Shown one piece after another: positions 44,736 to 52,998 of a stretch of DNA of 64,000 nucleotides. Positions within the stretch are counted from its first letter, which is position 1, and each line of letters begins with the position of its first letter. Source of the stretch: Pseudarthrobacter oxydans (lineage in GTDB: Bacteria; Actinomycetota; Actinomycetes; Actinomycetales; Micrococcaceae); the NCBI RefSeq assembly GCF_034258515.1, contig NZ_CP139438.1, positions 3,968,001-4,032,000 of the forward strand, given 5' to 3'. The notes under the pieces were generated by a model. It searched no databases. It saw nothing but the letters and a program-made list of their open reading frames with translations, and was not told where the DNA came from. Position numbers and translations under genes: made by a program.

Positions 44736-44768
44736 CGCTCCCGCAGTTCAAGAACTGCGGGAGCGTCC
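44733..44768. terminator. 17-bp perfect hairpin following the tandem repeats
   Basis: GGACGCTCCCGCAGTTC (44733-44749) pairs perfectly with 44752-44768 around an AA centre. The left arm contains the start of the 32-bp unit. It lies 5 bp before the stop of the convergent MFS gene, so it can act as a terminator for bcp and the MFS gene, though no U-tract is present. Confidence 0.8.
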
Positions 44769-44772
44769 GGCG

Positions 44773-46269
44773 TTAAGAGCCGTTGGCCGCCGCTTTCGCC
44801 TCGGCCGCTGCCGCCTGCGCATAGGATGCAGAGATCCGACGATAGACCGGCGTGAGGAAGGCCAGCAGCGCGGCCACAACCATGATGGTTCCGGCAACCA
44901 GGAACACCAGGGCGATGCCGCGGGAGGTGCCCTCGCCCAGGAGCGGAGCCAGCCGGGCGGCACCGTCCGCGGACCGGGCGTAGGGGATGATCCAGAACTG
45001 GGCGATCGGCGCAATGAGGAATGCCGTGACCGGCGAAGCAGCGGACTCGAACGCCATGGCGAACCCGAACACCCGGCCCTGCCGCTGCAAAGGGACCACC
45101 TGCTGGATGACCGTCTGCTCCGCCGCCTCCACAAAAGGCACCAGGACCAGGTACGCCCAGATGCCGGCGATGTAGAGCCAGGCCCACTCCCGCAGCGTGA
45201 ACACCGCGCCGAGGACGCCCATCAGCACCACGGCGGCGAGGAGGGTGCGCAGCGGATTGGCCCCGAGCCCGAACTTTCCGATCAGCGCCCCGCCCACCAG
45301 GATCCCGGTGAAGCCGACAGCGGAGAAGATCCCCCACAGTTCAACGGGGAACATCTCCAGGCCGTACGGGTCCATCAACGCCATGTAGACGCCGCCGATG
45401 AAGTTGTTGAATGTGGAGAAGAGGATCAGCGCGAACAGCCCCGAAATGGCCAGTACCGCGGAGAGGGAGCCGCGCAGGTCGAAGCCGCCGTGCGCATCCG
45501 TTGCCGCCGCCCGCACCTCCTCGGGCATGCGCAGGGTGAGCAGGTGCGCGAATGCAAGCGCGGTAAGCACCAGGGCGGCTCCGATGGTCCAGCCCATGCC
45601 CAGCAGCCCCACCGAGAGCCCGGAGAGCACCGAAGTGACAATGAACATCAGTCCCTGCACCATACCCACCAGCCCGTTGGCGTTTGCCCGCCGGTCCGGC
45701 TCGATGAGGATGGTGACGGTGGTGGAGAGGGCGATGTTCCGCATGTTCTCCACCACGGCGCCGATCAGGATGATCATGACGAAAACCCAGAACCACGGCC
45801 GGGCCAGGTCCAGCAGCAACGACGAGGGTGTCAGCAGGAACATGACCCCGGACAGCACGAACATCACCAGGGTGAAGGCCGCGGCGAAGCGCATCACGGC
45901 CAGCTTGCGGTAGCGGTCCACGAAGGTGCCGAAGCTGATGCTGGAAAGGGAGATCAGCAGCATGTAGGCACCGCCCACCACACCGGTTGCTATGACGTTG
46001 CGCGTTTCCAGGTACACCCAGAACGTCAGCGCAAACCAGAGGTAGCTGGTGGTGACGTTGGCGAGGGCGGTGTTCACCAGGATCCCGGTGAAGGTGCGGG
46101 AGCGCTGGGCCGGAGTGCGCAGGGAAGTGTCGACGGCGTCCGGATCAGTGAGGTGCAGGGCCTCCCCTACCCCTACCGGGACGGACGTGTCCGCCAGGTC
46201 CCCGCCGGGTCTCTTACCGCCGTCGGAAGCTGATGCGGCGCGCGGCCGGACCGGTTCCTGCTCGGTCAT
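44773..46269 (-). CDS. Major facilitator superfamily transporter
   Basis: About 498 residues from the ATG 46267-46269 (an in-frame GTG lies upstream). The first 65 residues are hydrophilic. They are followed by 12 membrane helices with an MFS-type loop FGTFVDRYRKLAVMRFAAAF and a second-half counterpart GKFGLGANPLRTLLAAVVLM. Best seen as an MFS_3/MdfA-like efflux or sugar-type carrier, with no substrate clue. The C-terminus is Ala/Lys-rich. It is monocistronic, facing bcp. Confidence 0.88.
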   Translation of the reverse strand: MTEQEPVRPRAASASDGGKRPGGDLADTSVPVGVGEALHLTDPDAVDTSLRTPAQRSRTFTGILVNTALANVTTSYLWFALTFWVYLETRNVIATGVVGGAYMLLISLSSISFGTFVDRYRKLAVMRFAAAFTLVMFVLSGVMFLLTPSSLLLDLARPWFWVFVMIILIGAVVENMRNIALSTTVTILIEPDRRANANGLVGMVQGLMFIVTSVLSGLSVGLLGMGWTIGAALVLTALAFAHLLTLRMPEEVRAAATDAHGGFDLRGSLSAVLAISGLFALILFSTFNNFIGGVYMALMDPYGLEMFPVELWGIFSAVGFTGILVGGALIGKFGLGANPLRTLLAAVVLMGVLGAVFTLREWAWLYIAGIWAYLVLVPFVEAAEQTVIQQVVPLQRQGRVFGFAMAFESAASPVTAFLIAPIAQFWIIPYARSADGAARLAPLLGEGTSRGIALVFLVAGTIMVVAALLAFLTPVYRRISASYAQAAAAEAKAAANGS

Positions 46270-46326
46270 GCGTCCCAGTGTAGTGACGTCCCGCACTCAT
46301 GGACATGGCCGGGGACGGGTCAGAGG

Positions 46327-46530
46327 TCAGCGTTTGTCGCGGTCGTTGAACTCAACGTCCAGTTCATAGTGGCGGAACTCGGTTTCACGGTCCGATTCGC
46401 CATCAACGACCATTTCGTGGTCGAGCTGGCGCTGGATGCGGCTGTCCAGGACCTGCAATTCGTTATCCGATACCTTTTCCAGGTCCTCGGGGAACTGGTC
46501 GTCCGGAGTGAGATGCAGCTTATCGTTCAT
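46327..46530 (-). CDS. Small acidic cytoplasmic protein
   Basis: 67 residues from the ATG 46528-46530 (MNDKLHLTPDDQFPEDLEKV). An ATG 12 bases upstream (MAGTM) is an alternative. It is highly charged with a predicted helical middle (SDNELQVLDSRIQRQLDHEM), no membrane segment and no recognised domain. Divergent from a GNAT gene with a 146-bp shared control region. Confidence 0.65.
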   Translation of the reverse strand: MNDKLHLTPDDQFPEDLEKVSDNELQVLDSRIQRQLDHEMVVDGESDRETEFRHYELDVEFNDRDKR

Positions 46531-46676
46531 TGTGCCCGCCATGTCTTCTGCCGTTACCTGGCTGCCCAGTCTATCGCTGCCCGGTCGGAGTGTCCCCCTT
46601 CTGCGGCACGGCAATGCCCCAGGGAAGCCTCGAGAGTGCTGTTGCCGGACTCCCTGCCCGGTGACAGGATGGCCGC

Positions 46677-47255
46677 ATGGACATCCAGGTCCGACCCGCA
46701 ACACAATTCGAGGACGTCAAAACCATAGTTGGGCCAAAGCGGCCGGACGCCAACGTGTGCTGGTGCCTGAGCTACCGCATCCCGTCCAAACTGAACCAGG
46801 CACTGCGCGGGACCGAGCGCGGGGACCTGGTGCGGCAGCTGGTGGCGGAGGATCCGCCGCCGGGGATATTGGCGTACGACGGCGGTGAGCCGGTTGGGTG
46901 GGCAGCGGTCCACCCCCGCGCGGACACCAGTTTCGCCGGCAACCGGAAGATCCCGCATGTGGACGGTGCGGATGTCTGGTCGGTCTGGTGCATCAGGGTG
47001 CGGCCCGGGTACCGCGGCAGGGGCATCTCGCACCAGTTGCTGGCAGGCGCCGTAGACCTGGCCCGGAGCTATGGTGCCCCGGCCATCGAGGGCTATCCGG
47101 TGGACAACGGCGGCAGGAAAGTGGACCTCACCATGGCCTACGTGGGCACCCGGAAACTGTTTGAGGACGCGGGTTTCACCAAGGCGGCGGACACCGGGTC
47201 CGTTCTTAATGGCTTCCCTCGGGTGCTGATGCGCCTGGAGTTGCAGTCGAGCTAG
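46677..47255 (+). CDS. GNAT family N-acetyltransferase
   Basis: 192 residues. The acetyl-CoA motif A is VWCIRVRPGYRGRGISHQLL, with preceding beta strands GEPVGWAAVHPRAD. The N-terminal part has a Cys/Trp motif (NVCWCLSYRIP) as seen in a subgroup of GNAT proteins encoded across actinobacteria. The acceptor substrate is unknown. It starts at the ATG 46677. Confidence 0.88.
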   Translation: MDIQVRPATQFEDVKTIVGPKRPDANVCWCLSYRIPSKLNQALRGTERGDLVRQLVAEDPPPGILAYDGGEPVGWAAVHPRADTSFAGNRKIPHVDGADVWSVWCIRVRPGYRGRGISHQLLAGAVDLARSYGAPAIEGYPVDNGGRKVDLTMAYVGTRKLFEDAGFTKAADTGSVLNGFPRVLMRLELQSS

Positions 47256-47270
47256 ACACGCCCCGGCACG

Positions 47271-47390
47271 TCAGGGTTTCTTCCACCAGCTCCCGGGCCA
47301 GCCCTCGTCGATCGCCCAGAGCGCCAAGAGCAGGGCGTCCGCTGTCATGAGTCCCGCAATTAGGTATGCCCACCCTGTAAACCAACTCAT
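47271..47390 (-). CDS. 39-residue single-helix membrane protein
   Basis: Read on the minus strand, an ATG at 47388-47390 follows a good CAGGAG ribosome-binding site with six-base spacing and encodes 39 residues. The sequence begins MSWFTGWAYLIAGLMTADAL, is hydrophobic to about residue 28, and ends GWPGSWWKKP. This is one transmembrane helix with a basic, aromatic C-terminus. It lies just after the convergent GNAT gene. Support is the ribosome-binding site plus protein-like composition. Confidence 0.6.
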   Translation of the reverse strand: MSWFTGWAYLIAGLMTADALLLALWAIDEGWPGSWWKKP

Positions 47391-47446
47391 AGCAATCTCC
47401 TGACCCGGTAAACCCCCAGCCACTCGATTGCTCATAAGTGTGGCAC

Positions 47447-47773
47447 TTAAAACGCCAGTACGGAACGGCCCCCGTCCGCAGTCCTGAAAAGCGCTTCCAG
47501 CCTGTGGTGCGCTTCGGTTTCCAACTTGAGCCGGCGGGTCAGCTTCTCCACCTGCTGGGACATCTCCGCGCCTACCGGAAGCCTGTCCCCCGGCCAGCTC
47601 CAGACCTCCCTCGATTCCGCCAGGGCCTCAGCCAGCGCGCTGGCCGCTGCGCGCACCTTCCGCCTGTGAAAGTAGACGCGCAACAAAGCGCGGCCCTTAT
47701 CCAGGCCCTTGTCCAGGGCCGCGCCGGCGGCCGAACCGACTCCCGCCTGGTCTGTGATCTTGACTTGTCCCAT
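47447..47773 (-). CDS. Hypothetical helical protein
   Basis: 108 residues from an ATG preceded by AGAAGG. Helical, with a basic middle (GRALLRVYFHRRKVRAAASA) and a charged coiled-coil-like C-terminal half (MSQQVEKLTRRLKLETEAHH). No domain is recognised. The 327 bp upstream (47774-48100) hold no further gene. That stretch carries the uraD promoter region, including a perfect -35 TTGACA at 47941 and the operator at 47992. Confidence 0.5.
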   Translation of the reverse strand: MGQVKITDQAGVGSAAGAALDKGLDKGRALLRVYFHRRKVRAAASALAEALAESREVWSWPGDRLPVGAEMSQQVEKLTRRLKLETEAHHRLEALFRTADGGRSVLAF

Positions 47774-47991
47774 GGCTGCACCTTCTCCGAGCCGTTCAGC
47801 CTCCCCGGCGGGTCGTCTTTGACCCTCGTCCGGTGGAAGCTGCTGCCTGTCTTCGAGTGTCCCGCCCGCACCTCAACGTCCGGGCAAGCCGGTCCAAGGA
47901 TTTCCGCAAGATCGGGCAACACCGCTTCTGTTGTAGTCTCTTGACACCACAGCCCGGCTGCTCTTCAATATTACGTATGCTGAAATAACAG

Positions 47992-48006
47992 TTCCATGAT
48001 GCGGAA
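47992..48006 (+). promoter_or_regulatory. IclR/AllR-type operator upstream of uraD
   Basis: TTCCAT-GAT-GCGGAA is an imperfect palindrome of the form TTCCRY-N3-RYGGAA, 94 bp before the uraD start. It matches the pattern of the paired sites before hyi, suggesting one regulator for urate-derived and allantoin/glyoxylate steps. Confidence 0.5.
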
Positions 48007-48100
48007 GCCGCGCGACAGCCCGTTGCCGGCGCCGGGAAGTCCGGCCTCCGCATAGCCGTCACCATGGATGCCAGCAGATTTACCCAAGGAACGAGCCAGC

Positions 48101-48598
48101 ATGAAGCTTGCCGAATTCAACAGCGCGGACCCGGCCCGGGCCGCCCAAACCCTGAGGCCCTGCATCGACGTCAACCGATGGGTGGATGCCGTCACCGCGG
48201 GCCGCCCGTTCGCCAGCAAGGATGCCCTGCTGGCCTGGGCGTCGCAGGCTGCCAGCCCCTTCACCCCCGCCGAGGTGGAGTCCGCCATGGCGCACCATCC
48301 GCGCATCGGGGAACGTCCGACGGCGGCCACCACCGAAGCGTCCATGTCCCGTTCCGAGCAGGCCGGGGTGGATCCTGCGGACACGGCCCTCGCGGAAGCC
48401 CTGGCCCGCGGCAACAGGGACTACGAGGAGAAGTTCGGGAGGGTCTTCCTGATCCGCGCCGCCGGCCGAACCGCCCCGCAAATCCTGCAGGCCCTGAACG
48501 AACGGCTCACAAACTCCCATGCTGAAGAAGACACCATCGTGGCCCAGCAGCTGCGCGAAATCGCCGTACTCCGGCTTGAAGGACTGATCACCGAATGA
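48101..48598 (+). CDS. uraD: OHCU decarboxylase
   Basis: 165 residues from the ATG at 48101 (AAGGAAC upstream). Signature MAHHPRIGERP with catalytic histidine, plus DYEEKFGRVFLIRAAGR and RLTNSHAEEDTIVAQQLREI. It decarboxylates 2-oxo-4-hydroxy-4-carboxy-5-ureidoimidazoline to S-allantoin, the last step of urate oxidation. It overlaps uraH by ATGA. Confidence 0.94.
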   Translation: MKLAEFNSADPARAAQTLRPCIDVNRWVDAVTAGRPFASKDALLAWASQAASPFTPAEVESAMAHHPRIGERPTAATTEASMSRSEQAGVDPADTALAEALARGNRDYEEKFGRVFLIRAAGRTAPQILQALNERLTNSHAEEDTIVAQQLREIAVLRLEGLITE

Positions 48599-48933
48599 GC
48601 GTCTCCCACATCACTACGCACATCCTGGACACGGGTGCCGGACGCCCGGCGGCGGGAGTCGCCGTCGTCCTTTACCGGAACGACGGCGGCACCTGGCGCC
48701 ACGTGGCAGATTCCATCACCGACGCTGACGGCCGCGCCAAGGACCTCGGTCCGGAGCGGCTGGAGGCCGGGCACTACAAGCTCAACTTCGCCACCGGCGA
48801 CTACTACGCGGGCCTGCAGACTGCCACGTTCTTCCCTGAAGTGGACCTGGTGTTCGAGGTGACCGGCCCGGAGCACTACCACGTCCCGCTCCTCCTGAGC
48901 CCGTTCGCTTACTCCACCTACCGCGGCAGCTGA
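48595..48933 (+). CDS. uraH: 5-hydroxyisourate hydrolase (transthyretin-like)
   Basis: 112 residues. Transthyretin-like HIU hydrolase motifs: ITTHILDTGAGRPAAGVAVV, the C-terminal YRGS tetrapeptide, and active-site HVPLLLSPFAYSTYRGS. It hydrolyses 5-hydroxyisourate to the UraD substrate. It is coupled to uraD. The urate oxidase that should precede both is not within the window. Confidence 0.95.
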   Translation: MSVSHITTHILDTGAGRPAAGVAVVLYRNDGGTWRHVADSITDADGRAKDLGPERLEAGHYKLNFATGDYYAGLQTATFFPEVDLVFEVTGPEHYHVPLLLSPFAYSTYRGS

Positions 48934-48960
48934 AGCCCTCGAAAAATGTAGGCTTGATGC

Positions 48961-49275
48961 ATGCCTACTGAACAACCCCCTGCCGAGCGGCGCGAAGTTA
49001 CCGTCCGCCGCGCGCCCAAGTATGTGCCGTTCCTCATCCTCGGCGCACTGGTGGGCATCGCGGCGGCAGCGGTGGCGGCGTATACAGTTCCTGAGAACCC
49101 CAGCTTCGACGCCGGCGCCGTCTTTGGGTTCTTCATGGTGCTGTTCGCGGGCGGCGGCGCCATCCTCGGGGCCGTGCTGGCGCTGATCCTGGACCGCCGC
49201 AGTGTCAGGCGGCAGCAGCGGGCCGTGGTGGAAGCCGTGCCGGACTCCGAGCCGGACACGGATCCCCAGCCTTAG
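48961..49275 (+). CDS. Small two-helix membrane protein upstream of purF
   Basis: 104 residues from the ATG at 48961. Two membrane helices (YVPFLILGALVGIAAAAVAA and FGFFMVLFAGGGAILGAVLA) separated by a short loop with PENPSFD, and a hydrophilic acidic C-terminus. A small membrane protein in this place before purF recurs in related actinobacteria. The function is unknown. Confidence 0.82.
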   Translation: MPTEQPPAERREVTVRRAPKYVPFLILGALVGIAAAAVAAYTVPENPSFDAGAVFGFFMVLFAGGGAILGAVLALILDRRSVRRQQRAVVEAVPDSEPDTDPQP

Positions 49276-49349
49276 GCCCGCTGCAGCGGGCCCGGGTCAC
49301 AAACGGGCGGCCGGAAAAGTCCTACCCCATGTCGTGAGATAATCGACCA

Positions 49350-51029
49350 GTGGCACGCGGCGATGGAAAACTTTCCCATGATCTTCTCCCTGGCGAAAAA
49401 GGCCCGCAGGACGCTTGTGGCGTCTTCGGAGTCTGGGCACCAGGTGAAGAAGTAGCAAAACTTACCTATTACGGGCTGTATGCACTGCAGCACCGCGGTC
49501 AGGAGTCGGCTGGTATTGCCACCAGCGACGGCAAGCGGATCAACGTCTACAAGGACATGGGACTCGTCTCCCAGGTCTTCGACGAGACCACGCTGAACAC
49601 CCTGACCGGGCACCTGGCGGTGGGACACTGCCGCTACTCCACCACCGGCGCAAGCCACTGGGCCAACGCGCAGCCCACCCTCGGCGCCACCAGCACCGGC
49701 ACCGTCGCCCTGGCACACAACGGCAACCTGACCAACACCGCCGAGCTCAACGCCATGATCCAGGAACGGAACGGCGGCCAGCTCACCGGCGAAATGAAGC
49801 AGGGCAACACCTCTGACACTGCCCTGGTCACCGCCCTGCTGGAAGGCGAGCCGGGCAAGAGCCTCGAGGAAACCGCCACCGAGCTGCTGCCCAAGATCAA
49901 GGGCGGCTTCTGTTTCGTGTTCATGGACGAAGGCACCCTCTACGCGGCGCGCGACACCTACGGCATCCGCCCGCTGGTGCTGGGCCGCCTGGAGCGCGGC
50001 TGGGTGGTGGCGTCCGAGCAGTCCGCCCTCGCCACCGTGGGCGCCAGCTTCATCCGCGAGATCGAGCCCGGCGAGTTCATCGCCATTGACGAGCAGGGCG
50101 TGCGTTCCCAGCGTTTCGCGGAGCCGACGCCGGCCGGTTGCGTTTTCGAGTACGTCTACCTGGCGCGTCCGGACGCCGCCATTGCCGGCCGCTCCGTCTA
50201 TGAATCCCGCGTGGAGATGGGCCGCCAGCTGGCCCGCGAGAACACGCAGGTGGCGGACATCGTCATCCCGGTCCCCGAGTCCGGCACGCCGGCCGCCGTG
50301 GGCTACGCCGAGGAATCCGGCATTCCCTTTGCACACGGCTTCGTCAAGAACTCCTACGTGGGCCGTACGTTCATCCAGCCGTCGCAGACCCTCCGCCAGC
50401 TGGGCATCCGGCTCAAGCTCAACGCCCTCGAGTCCGTGATCCGCGGCAAGCGCGTTGTGGTGGTGGACGATTCCATCGTCCGCGGCAACACCCAGCGGGC
50501 CATCGTCCGCATGCTCCGCGAGGCCGGGGCAGCCGCGGTCCACGTCAAGATTTCCTCCCCGCCCGTGCAGTGGCCGTGCTTCTACGGCATCGACTTCGCC
50601 TCCCGGGCCGAGCTGATTGCCAACGGCGCCACCATCGACGAGATCTCGCAGGCCATCGGGGCGGACTCGCTGGCCTACATCTCCGAAGACGGGATGATCG
50701 GCGCCACCCGGCAGCCGCGGGAGCGGCTCTGCACTGCCTGCTTCACCGGCAAGTACCCCATCGAACTTCCGGGTGCGGACAAGCTGGGCAAGAACCTGCT
50801 GGAGCGGACGGACCTCGGCGGGCTCAAGCCCTCGCCGTCGGCCCTTCCGGGCGCAACAGCGGCCCTCTCTGTTGATTCCCAGGAAGATCCCGCGGAGAAG
50901 TCCGGCGCCACCGGTTGCGATCCCGGACCGGACTCCGAGTTTGAAAACCTGCTCACCGACGCCGACCTCGTGCCGGAGATTCATCACGCGGTCACCACCC
51001 CCGACGCTGACAAGAAAGAGTCCGTATGA
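49350..51029 (+). CDS. purF: Amidophosphoribosyltransferase
   Basis: 559 residues from a GTG at 49350. An N-terminal propeptide precedes the Ntn nucleophile cysteine in DACGVFGVW (Cys23), with glutaminase residues HRGQESAGIA and NGNLTN. The PRPP loop is VVVVDDSIVRGNT. Cysteines near CTACFTG suggest an Fe-S cluster. It catalyses the first committed step of purine synthesis. The C-terminus has an extra disordered tail of about 60 residues. It overlaps purM by 4 bp. Confidence 0.97.
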   Translation: MARGDGKLSHDLLPGEKGPQDACGVFGVWAPGEEVAKLTYYGLYALQHRGQESAGIATSDGKRINVYKDMGLVSQVFDETTLNTLTGHLAVGHCRYSTTGASHWANAQPTLGATSTGTVALAHNGNLTNTAELNAMIQERNGGQLTGEMKQGNTSDTALVTALLEGEPGKSLEETATELLPKIKGGFCFVFMDEGTLYAARDTYGIRPLVLGRLERGWVVASEQSALATVGASFIREIEPGEFIAIDEQGVRSQRFAEPTPAGCVFEYVYLARPDAAIAGRSVYESRVEMGRQLARENTQVADIVIPVPESGTPAAVGYAEESGIPFAHGFVKNSYVGRTFIQPSQTLRQLGIRLKLNALESVIRGKRVVVVDDSIVRGNTQRAIVRMLREAGAAAVHVKISSPPVQWPCFYGIDFASRAELIANGATIDEISQAIGADSLAYISEDGMIGATRQPRERLCTACFTGKYPIELPGADKLGKNLLERTDLGGLKPSPSALPGATAALSVDSQEDPAEKSGATGCDPGPDSEFENLLTDADLVPEIHHAVTTPDADKKESV

Positions 51030-52186
51030 CTTCCGCTGCCCCCGCCCCTGGCAACACCCCCGCTAACGCAGCCGGCATCACCTACGCCTCCGCCGGCGTT
51101 GACGTTGAAGCCGGGGACCGCGCCGTCGAGCTGATGAAGGACGCCGTCAAGGCCACCCACAACTCCTCGGTGATCGGCGGGGTGGGCGGTTTCGCCGGAC
51201 TCTACGACGTCTCCAGGCTCCTGACTTTCAAGAAGCCGCTGCTGGCCACGTCCACCGACGGCGTGGGCACCAAGGTGGCCATCGCCCAGGCCATGGACAT
51301 CCACGACACCATCGGGTTCGACCTCGTCGGCATGGTGGTGGACGACATCGTCGTGGTTGGCGCTGAGCCGCTGTACATGACCGACTACATCGCCTGCGGC
51401 AAAGTGGTACCGGAGCGCATCGCCGACATTGTCCGCGGCATCGCAGCAGCCTGCTCGGTCGCTGGCACGGCACTGGTGGGCGGCGAAACCGCCGAACACC
51501 CCGGCCTGCTGGGCGAGCACGAGTACGACGTCGCAGGCGCGGCCACCGGCGTGGTTGAAGCCGACCAACTCCTGGGGCCGGACCGCGTGCGCGCCGGTGA
51601 CGTGGTAATCGGCATGGCCTCCTCCGGCCTGCACTCCAACGGTTATTCCCTGGTCCGCCGCGTGATCAACCACGCCGACTGGGCACTGGACCGCCAGGTC
51701 TCCGAACTGGGCCGCACCCTTGGCGAGGAACTCCTTGAGCCCACCCGCGTCTACGCCGCGGACTGCCTGGACCTGGCCCGCGCCTTCCCCGTCACCGGCA
51801 CGGCCGCCGTGCACGGCTTCAGCCACGTCACCGGCGGCGGCCTCGCCGCCAACCTGGCCCGCGTGCTCCCCCAGGGCCTCGTGGCCACCGTGGACCGCAG
51901 CACCTGGGAACTGCCCGCCATCTTCAAGCTGGTGTCCGAACTGGGCAACGTGCCGCTGGCGGACCTGGAACGCACCCTGAACCTGGGTGTGGGCATGGTG
52001 GCCATCGTGTCCCCCGAAGCCGCGGACGCTGCAGTGACCCGCCTCAACGACCGCGGCCTGCCGTCCTGGGTCATGGGCACCGTCACCGAGGATTCGGACG
52101 CAATCCTCAAGTCCGGTCCGGACTACGTGCAGGGCGCCAAGGGCGTGGACGGCGGCGCGGTTCGCTTGGTCAACGCCTACGCCTAA
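51026..52186 (+). CDS. purM: Phosphoribosylformylglycinamidine cyclo-ligase (AIR synthetase)
   Basis: 386 residues, coupled to purF by ATGA. PurM motifs: TYASAGVDVEAGDRAVELMK, LLATSTDGVGTKVAIAQAMD, MVVDDIVVVGAEPLYMTDY, GTALVGGETAEHPGLL, SSGLHSNGYSLVR, HGFSHVTGGGLAANLARVLP. It closes the imidazole ring in purine synthesis. The transcript is followed 8 bp later by a long inverted repeat. Confidence 0.97.
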   Translation: MTSAAPAPGNTPANAAGITYASAGVDVEAGDRAVELMKDAVKATHNSSVIGGVGGFAGLYDVSRLLTFKKPLLATSTDGVGTKVAIAQAMDIHDTIGFDLVGMVVDDIVVVGAEPLYMTDYIACGKVVPERIADIVRGIAAACSVAGTALVGGETAEHPGLLGEHEYDVAGAATGVVEADQLLGPDRVRAGDVVIGMASSGLHSNGYSLVRRVINHADWALDRQVSELGRTLGEELLEPTRVYAADCLDLARAFPVTGTAAVHGFSHVTGGGLAANLARVLPQGLVATVDRSTWELPAIFKLVSELGNVPLADLERTLNLGVGMVAIVSPEAADAAVTRLNDRGLPSWVMGTVTEDSDAILKSGPDYVQGAKGVDGGAVRLVNAYA

Positions 52187-52193
52187 TAACCCC

Positions 52194-52253
52194 ATCGAGT
52201 GCTCCGTACCGGCCCTTTTGACCCGTCAAAACGGCAGGTACGGAGCACTCGAT
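52194..52253. repeat. Long inverted repeat after purM
   Basis: Arms of 29 bp (52194-52222 and 52225-52253) pair at 27 positions around a CC centre. The outer end is ATCGAGTGCTCCGTACC and the inner end CTTTTGAC. No U-tract follows. It shares the TTTTG/CAAAA inner core with the dispersed repeat at 7742 but not the outer arms. Confidence 0.93.
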
Positions 52254-52317
52254 TGCTTTAACCAGCGCCGGGAAAGGCCGCAGGAACCGGAAATCTGAAG
52301 TAAAACACTCACTTCCC

Positions 52318-52347
52318 TTGACTGCTAAGCATACTTAGCTTTAGGCT
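52318..52347 (+). promoter_or_regulatory. Promoter with embedded palindrome, before a small secreted protein gene
   Basis: A -35-like TTGACT (52318-52323) and a -10-like TAGGCT (52342-52347) are spaced by 18 bp. Between them lies CTAAGCATACTTAG (52325-52338), an inverted repeat well placed for a repressor or activator. The transcript leader to the start at 52603 would be about 250 nt; the 349 bp between the repeat and the gene hold no other feature I can name. Confidence 0.5.
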
Positions 52348-52602
52348 TGTAAGTGGAAGTGCAGCACAGAAAGGTCAACGCGGGGTTTTCCGAGAGCGTC
52401 ATGCCCGCCCCGCACGAGTCCGGCGACAATTGTCCGCTCGGTTTGACCGCCTTCCCCCGCCGATCCGGCGGATACCAAAAGAAGCAACCACAAAGACGTC
52501 CGGTACCTGCGCCGTGCAGCAGCACGGCATCAGGCAGTCCACACGCCCAATTGCGGACTGCCCGACAGGGGCACCAGGGCAGTTATCAAGGGAGCGAAAA
52601 TC

Positions 52603-52908
52603 ATGTCAGTTCTGAAAAAAGCCACCGCCGCAGCCGCTGGAAGCCTGTTTTTGCTGGGCGCCGTTGCCGGACCTTCGCAGGCAGCGGACAACAACACGTT
52701 GAATGACGGCCTTGTAAACGTCACGGTCGGTGACATCACCGTAGAAGATGCCGTTGACATCAACGTGGCAGCCAGTGTCGCAGCAAACCTTTGCGACGTC
52801 GCCGATATCGGATCGGTAGCAGTTCTTGGCGAAGCAGTAGACGCCACCGGCACCGAGCAGACGGTCTGCGATAGCGCCACCGGACCGGTCCGCATCGTCA
52901 ATAACTAA
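52603..52908 (+). CDS. Small secreted protein with two cysteines
   Basis: 101 residues from the ATG at 52603 (GGGAGCG upstream). Signal peptide MSVLKKATAAAAGSLFLLGA, cleavage near PSQAAD. The mature 70 residues are Val/Asn/Asp-rich, predicted beta, and include DGLVNVTVGDITV, VDINVAASVAANLC and QTVCD, so one disulfide is likely. A loosely similar class of small exported actinobacterial proteins has the NVxVGDI...VAANLC pattern and no known function. The gene has its own promoter and a strong terminator. Confidence 0.82.
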   Translation: MSVLKKATAAAAGSLFLLGAVAGPSQAADNNTLNDGLVNVTVGDITVEDAVDINVAASVAANLCDVADIGSVAVLGEAVDATGTEQTVCDSATGPVRIVNN

Positions 52909-52998
52909 CAGCGCAGCGATGACTAGCAGCGCAGCGACCGGATAAGAGGGCAAGCCTCAGCGCCTTCAGCGCACCGTCCTCTTCCGGGTTTTCACTCG

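Noticed and set aside
47572..47922. Minus-strand frame overlapping 47447-47773
   Set aside because: Arg/Pro/Trp-rich shadow composition and no ribosome-binding site.
49272..52195. Long minus-strand frames opposite purF and purM
   Set aside because: Both mirror well-supported purine genes and have shadow-type composition without motifs.
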